From: Acetobacteraceae bacterium | GTDB lineage: Bacteria; Pseudomonadota; Alphaproteobacteria; Acetobacterales; Acetobacteraceae | Length of the DNA stretch: 54,325 bases | NCBI GenBank assembly: GCA_003506895.1 | Contig: DNXO01000034.1 | Coordinates: 106,535 to 160,859 of the forward strand | Reading direction: 5' to 3' | Shown here: positions 50,519 to 54,325 of the stretch, in pieces | How the letters are laid out: the number at the start of each line of letters is the position of its first letter | How positions within the stretch are numbered: position 1 is the stretch's first letter | Translations under genes and position numbers: made by a program | Notes under the pieces: generated by a model | Seen by the model: the letters and a program-made list of their open reading frames with translations, nothing else | Told to the model about the DNA's origin: nothing | The model's database searches: none

Positions 50519-52561
50519 TCATTCCGCGCCAAGTATGGGACTGTGCGGTGCCTCGGGGAGAAGATCAATGACAGAATGACAAATTGTCGGACCCTCCAAT
50601 TCGCCCAAAAAATGGCCGGCATCCTCTCGCAAACCCGCTCGGCGAAGGCCTTCGGCATACCGCGCGACATCCTCGGGCCGCGTTAGTGGCGACCGCATGA
50701 CCGCTTGGCGTACCGTAAGAGCGGGCTCCAGCACCATCAGCCGTCGGAGGATTCCAACTGTCTCGCTTTGGCCGCCCATTAGTCCCAACGCACTAAGGTA
50801 TCCCTTGTACGCCGACGAAAACAGCGGGTTAAGTTCGACCGCCCGGCGTCCGGCTTCGACCGCGCTGGCATAATCGCCGCGCAGCAGATGCGGCATGATC
50901 AGCGCACCGTCGTAGAAGTAGCCATGCGGATCGGATGGCGTCAGCCGCAGCGCGATCGTCATCCGCCGCAATGCTTCACCGTGCTGGCCGAGATACGAAT
51001 ACGCGAGGCCGGAGAAACACCAGGCGATTGCCAGGTTGGGGTTCAATGCGAGGGCGCGGTCATGCAACGCATTCGCCTCGTGCGGATGCTTGCCAAGGAA
51101 GCCACGAACATGGCCGGCCAGCGTCAGTGCCCTTGCGTCGCCGGGATCGAGCATAACGGCTCGTTCGGCGAGCCTTGCCGCCTCCGCCGTCGTGGCGTCG
51201 GGATCATCGGCCCAGCCTTGCCCGACATAAAGCAGGTCCCAGTATGCCATCCAACCATGCGCCACCGAACTGGCGGGGTCCGCGCGAAGCGAGAGTTCCA
51301 ACAAGCGGCGGGCGGTCAGGAAACTTTCACGCTCCAACCGGTACATCGCCGGGAGAGCCTGCAACAACAGGTCTTGCGCGGTCAGTTCATGGGAGCGGGC
51401 ACCCGCGCTGCGACGGCCCTCGTGCTGCATCAGTTCGGGATCGACCTGGGCAACGATCGTGGCGCCCAGTTCATCCTGGAGGGCCAGGGCATCGGTCAGT
51501 TCGCGGTCGAACCGTCCGGCCCAGACAATCTCGCCACCGATTCGCATATCCAGCAGACGCGCGATGACGCGTACCCGACCAAGCCCGCGCTGGATGGTAC
51601 CGTCGATGATCAGGTCCGCCTCGATGCTGGTTTCGCTGAAACCCCAGGCCGGTTCGGCTGGCCACGGCGAAGTCGGCAGGCAGGAAATCCAGCGGAATCG
51701 CGACAGGCACGCCGATATTTCCTCAGCGAGGCCCACGCCCAGGCCATCGTCGCGTTCCTCGCCAATCGTCCGCAGCGCCATCACGCGCAGCCGTAGCGTG
51801 GTGCGCTCCCGCCCCGGACCTGACGGCGGGGCCCCCGGCCTGGCATCTCGCGGGCGGGTCGGAACAGCCCGGGCGCGGATCCGATCCACCAACTCCTCGG
51901 TTTCCACCGAAGGCCGGCCGCCGGCGGACTCGGCAAGCGTTCCGCGGCATCGGTCGTAAGAGCCCAATGCCGCGTCGATATCGCCGCGTTCGGCATGGGC
52001 GCGGATGATCGTGCGCCAGGCGCCTTCATGCCGGCGATCGAGGACCAAAATCTGTTCGGCGACCTCGATGGCGGCGGTGGGGTCGCCACACTCGGCCAGC
52101 AGGCCTTCCCCAACCGTCCGGCCGATGCGCAGGAAGCGCCCGCGCTCCTCATCGAGCCAGCGGTCGAAGGCCGGGTCCAGGCCGTTGAGATCCTCAAGTA
52201 GAATCTCCTCGAACCTGATGAGCATATCCATCGACAGGCGCGCCGGCTGGGCGAGCGTATGAGCGTCGATGTCGAGGGCTTCGCCGCGCAACGAGAGATG
52301 GTGGCGGTCAGTAACGAACAGATGGCCCCATGCCGCACCGAGGGTATCTTGAAGCTCATGCACGCTTTGACGCAGCGACGCCCGGGCTTGCTCGTTTTCC
52401 CGCCGGCTCCAAAGCAAGGAAGCGAGTGTCGCGCGCAACACCGGCTTGGGGCTGGCCATGGCCAGATACGCCATCAACGCCCTGGTCTTACGGGTCCGCG
52501 GCAGATAGGAGCGACCCCGTTCATCATCGACCGCCATATGGCCGAAAAGACGCAGACGCAG
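50519..52561 (-). CDS. BTAD/SARP-type winged-helix regulator with TPR C-terminus, probable CTG start
   Basis: 680 residues if initiated at CTG 52561, where AGGGG lies 6 nt upstream and the N-terminus becomes (M)RLRLFGHMAVDDERG, as expected for the first strand of an OmpR/SARP-type winged helix; ATG 52537 would remove that strand. The DNA-binding domain is about 1-95 (LPRTRKTRALMAYLAM), the BTAD helical domain about 100-240 (LLAECGDPTAAIEVAEQIL), followed by a TolB/adenylate-cyclase-associated-like beta region (about 260-370) and TPRs to the end (LAERAVMLDPGDARALTLAGHVRG). It probably controls the adjacent binding-protein gene. Confidence 0.85.
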   Translation of the reverse strand: MRLRLFGHMAVDDERGRSYLPRTRKTRALMAYLAMASPKPVLRATLASLLWSRRENEQARASLRQSVHELQDTLGAAWGHLFVTDRHHLSLRGEALDIDAHTLAQPARLSMDMLIRFEEILLEDLNGLDPAFDRWLDEERGRFLRIGRTVGEGLLAECGDPTAAIEVAEQILVLDRRHEGAWRTIIRAHAERGDIDAALGSYDRCRGTLAESAGGRPSVETEELVDRIRARAVPTRPRDARPGAPPSGPGRERTTLRLRVMALRTIGEERDDGLGVGLAEEISACLSRFRWISCLPTSPWPAEPAWGFSETSIEADLIIDGTIQRGLGRVRVIARLLDMRIGGEIVWAGRFDRELTDALALQDELGATIVAQVDPELMQHEGRRSAGARSHELTAQDLLLQALPAMYRLERESFLTARRLLELSLRADPASSVAHGWMAYWDLLYVGQGWADDPDATTAEAARLAERAVMLDPGDARALTLAGHVRGFLGKHPHEANALHDRALALNPNLAIAWCFSGLAYSYLGQHGEALRRMTIALRLTPSDPHGYFYDGALIMPHLLRGDYASAVEAGRRAVELNPLFSSAYKGYLSALGLMGGQSETVGILRRLMVLEPALTVRQAVMRSPLTRPEDVARYAEGLRRAGLREDAGHFLGELEGPTICHSVIDLLPEAPHSPILGAE

Positions 52562-52911
52562 CCGGCGCCCCTGAACCGGAAAAGGTAATGTATCATCAGG
52601 ATCTGCTGCTTGCCTGAAAATGGCGGCACCGTTCTCAGGCGGTCAGGAAAGTCATGGCACGTTACAACCTTAACGGGTGGGTAGGCGCCTATGTTCTATC
52701 GGACCCGATCGTCTGCCGCAATATGTTGCATTACGAAACATCACGAAAAAGTGAGCAACGACCCCTCGGTCCCAAATTGCGGGAGGCTCTCCGGGACGAT
52801 GCGGCGAAGCCCGGTTGCGGCGAACACACGCGGCGCCGCCCCCTCGCCGTGAGGTGACACGCGGGATCGGTTAGCCCAGTATTGCCCAACGGAAGGTTTC
52901 TGGAGGAATTT
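52562..52911. other. 350-bp intergenic region between divergent genes
   Basis: No convincing gene. A 67-codon frame at 52654 has no ribosome site and unusual composition. A weak inverted repeat ATGTT (52723-52727) / AACAT (52737-52741) with 9-nt spacer might be an operator for the transporter gene. Nothing else seen. Confidence 0.5.
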
Positions 52912-53964
52912 ATGGGCGTTCAAGGCCTCACGGCGCCAAGGCAATCTAACCTCGTCAATCAGGCGTGGTTCCGGCGCGGCCTTGGGATCACGTTCTGCGT
53001 CGTTATCGCCGCCGTGGCAGTGGCCTGTGGCGCCTTCGTTCCGCTGGTGGGCGCACCGCTGTTCGCGATCGCGATCGGGGTGCTGATCGCCAATGCGATG
53101 CCCTCTGTCGTGCTACAGAGGTCGTTGCGGATATCCGATCTCAGCAAATTGGCGTTGAAGGTCGGCATCGTGCTGCTGGGCGGAAGCCTCGATCTCGCGG
53201 ATATCGTTCACACCGGCCTTGGGTCTTTGCCGTTGCTGGCGGTCACCATGGTTTCGGGCCTTGTGTGTGCTTTATGGCTTGGCAAGGCGATGGGCATCGA
53301 CTGGCGAATGCGCTGCCTGATCGGCATCGGAACCACGATCTGCGGCGGGTCGGCGATCGCCGCGCTGGCGCCGGTGATCCGCGCGAAGGCGGAAGATATT
53401 GCCTATTCGGTCACCGTGGTCTTCTTCTTCAACATGGTGGCGGTTTTCACCTTTCCCGCGCTGGGGCATCTGCTGGGACTAACGGATTATGGTTTCGGCA
53501 CCTGGGCGGGCACGGCGGTGAACGACACGTCGGCCGTGGTGGCGGCTGGCTTCGCGTTCAGCCAGGCCGCCGGCACCACGGCGACGATCGTAAAACTGAC
53601 CCGCACAACCCTCATCATTCCCCTGGTGCTCGGTTTTGGGTTGGCGCTGCCGTTCATCGACAAGGAGAACACCGACACATCGCAGTCGCTGGGTAAGCGT
53701 GTCTATGCGGCGATACCGACCTTCATCATTCTCTTCGTGCTTGCCGCGGCAGCGAACACCGCCGGGTTGATGGGCTCGCACGCCATGCAAATTCAAATGG
53801 CGGGACGGCTGGTGATGGTCGTGGCGCTGGCAGCGGTTGGGCTGCAGGGGCACTGGCGGGCATTCGTTGGCGCGGGTAGCAAACCCCTGATACTGGGCCT
53901 GGCGACCTGGTTCGTGGTGGCCGCTTCCAGCCTGGCAGTACAAAGCTGGACCCACGCGCTTTGA
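52912..53964 (+). CDS. YeiH-family (UPF0324) putative sulfate exporter
   Basis: 350 residues from ATG 52912 with GGAGG upstream. About ten membrane helices. ALKVGIVLLGGSLDLADI, GTTICGGSAIAALAPVIRAKAEDIAYSVTVVFFFNMVAVF and GFGTWAGTAVNDTSAVVAAGFAFS are strongly conserved YeiH segments. Members are thought to export sulfate or related anions, in some bacteria together with sulfonate or taurine breakdown. TauD-type dioxygenases elsewhere in the window could produce sulfite, but they are 34 kb away. Confidence 0.92.
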   Translation: MGVQGLTAPRQSNLVNQAWFRRGLGITFCVVIAAVAVACGAFVPLVGAPLFAIAIGVLIANAMPSVVLQRSLRISDLSKLALKVGIVLLGGSLDLADIVHTGLGSLPLLAVTMVSGLVCALWLGKAMGIDWRMRCLIGIGTTICGGSAIAALAPVIRAKAEDIAYSVTVVFFFNMVAVFTFPALGHLLGLTDYGFGTWAGTAVNDTSAVVAAGFAFSQAAGTTATIVKLTRTTLIIPLVLGFGLALPFIDKENTDTSQSLGKRVYAAIPTFIILFVLAAAANTAGLMGSHAMQIQMAGRLVMVVALAAVGLQGHWRAFVGAGSKPLILGLATWFVVAASSLAVQSWTHAL

Positions 53965-54007
53965 CGGACACCCTGAGGATGATTTTCTGAATCTAGGAAA
54001 AATTGTA

Positions 54008-54048
54008 TTGACGAGGGTTTATAATCCGGTTACATCTGATCTCGTCAA
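54008..54048 (+). promoter_or_regulatory. Promoter-like region inside an inverted repeat
   Basis: TTGACGAG (54008-54015) and CTCGTCAA (54041-54048) form an 8-bp inverted repeat. TTGACG can act as -35, with TACATC 17 bp later as -10; a perfect TATAAT also lies at 54020-54025. The repeat could be a repressor operator over the promoter. Confidence 0.45.
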
Positions 54049-54109
54049 CGGGACAGCTATGTCTTCCGGTCGAAACAATCCCAAGATTTAAGCGGACTCT
54101 GCTTAGCTT

Positions 54110-54129
54110 TGATCAGCGATTACTGATCA
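54110..54129 (+). promoter_or_regulatory. Leader hairpin 1
   Basis: TGATCAG (54110-54116) pairs with CTGATCA (54123-54129), 6-nt loop. It lies in the probable untranslated leader of the gene at 54238. Confidence 0.45.
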
Positions 54130-54171
54130 GAAGGCGTTATTCACCCAGTTTAATGATCGGGACGATATCGA

Positions 54172-54201
54172 AAGGGCAATCCGCCGTCGCGGGTTGCCCT
54201 T
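54172..54201 (+). promoter_or_regulatory. Leader hairpin 2
   Basis: AAGGGCAA (54172-54179) pairs with TTGCCCTT (54194-54201), 14-nt GC-rich loop, ending 23 nt before the ribosome site of the last gene. It resembles an attenuator or stabilising leader stem; no riboswitch class recognised. Confidence 0.5.
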
Positions 54202-54237
54202 GTTTCGTTGGCGTCGCTTTTTAACAGGAGATTCCAC

Positions 54238-54325
54238 ATGCAGAACACCAATTCCACCGTCGCCCTGACCGCCGATGCCGGCAAGATCAAACTGGGTGGT
54301 GGCTTCCGCCTGCCCGTCACCAACG
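54238..54325 (+). CDS. Unidentified gene, 5' end only
   Basis: ATG 54238 with AACAGGAG 8 nt upstream, a strong ribosome site. The 29 visible codons begin MQNTNSTVALTADAGK and contain KLGGGFRLPV. There is no signal peptide. Too short to place in a family. A structured leader of nearly 200 nt precedes it. Confidence 0.7.
   Translation, partial: MQNTNSTVALTADAGKIKLGGGFRLPVTN

Noticed and set aside
52654..52857. 67-codon plus-strand frame before the YeiH-type gene
   Set aside because: No ribosome site, no recognisable pattern, and it lies in a likely control region.
54008..54025. TTGACG and TATAAT as one -35/-10 pair
   Set aside because: They are only 6 bp apart, far too close; TTGACG fits better with TACATC 17 bp downstream.

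Overview
The window is high-GC, densely coding DNA that reads as chromosome of an alphaproteobacterium, most likely Rhodospirillales/Acetobacteraceae. The support is a polyhydroxybutyrate (PHB) set with the alphaproteobacterial repressor PhaR, a split proton-translocating transhydrogenase (pntAA/pntAB/pntB), the tlpA / argH / small-lipoprotein arrangement, and a PEP-CTERM protein with VanZ and O-antigen-ligase-like proteins. I see no rRNA, tRNA, CRISPR array, transposase or prophage. Family names rest on motifs I can read; no database search was run.

Layout. 1-2.9 kb: the end of a GroEL, a transglutaminase-like protein and several small unknown proteins. 2.9-6 kb: a TauD-type dioxygenase coupled to a formyl-CoA-transferase-like protein, and divergently an Asp/Glu-racemase-family protein. 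6-13.1 kb: an envelope/exopolysaccharide block with an O-antigen-ligase-like polymerase, a small secreted protein, a TPR-sulfotransferase, a PEP-CTERM protein behind a textbook sigma-54 promoter, and a two-domain VanZ protein. 13.2-18.5 kb: PHB cluster with phaR, a PhaE-like accessory gene overlapping a short PhaC-like synthase out of frame, a HAD hydrolase, phaA and phaB. 18.6-24.8 kb: second TauD-type dioxygenase, mepA plus a polysaccharide-export lipoprotein, the pnt operon and a TlpA-like thioredoxin. 24.8-30.5 kb: argH, LptM-like lipoprotein, an AsmA/YhdP-like giant and an SMP-30 lactonase. 30.5-36.1 kb: a six-gene catabolic operon on the minus strand. 36.2-40.2 kb: a TIGR04282/TIGR04283-type pair, a BrnT-type toxin with an HTH antitoxin, a 2-hydroxyacid dehydrogenase and a hydroxyacyl-CoA dehydrogenase. 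40.2-49.4 kb: the most unusual part, described below. 49.4-54.3 kb: an orphan amino-acid-binding protein behind a BTAD/TPR regulator, a YeiH-type transporter, and the start of an unidentified gene with a structured leader.

The standout is a 2,095-residue protein (43113-49400) made almost wholly of 261 consecutive octapeptides of the type LTTAQIAA. These are organised into a second-level repeat of exactly 17 octapeptides (136 residues, 408 bp). I checked the start of every second-level repeat by position: 14 complete copies plus partial copies at both ends, with no insertion or deletion in register. Each octapeptide matches a helix N-capping box with a hydrophobic staple, which suggests a very long array of one-turn helices. 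It lies beside a GT41 (O-GlcNAc-transferase-like) glycosyltransferase gene and a Sel1-repeat protein, behind an AT-rich intergenic region. An O-glycosylated, Thr-rich fibre or scaffold is a testable hypothesis.

Other points: two genes that appear to start at CTG (a LysE exporter coupled through CTGA, and the BTAD regulator), a shared palindrome CGCACTTGCG upstream of phaR and phaA, and a 200-bp dual-coding overlap in the PHB cluster.
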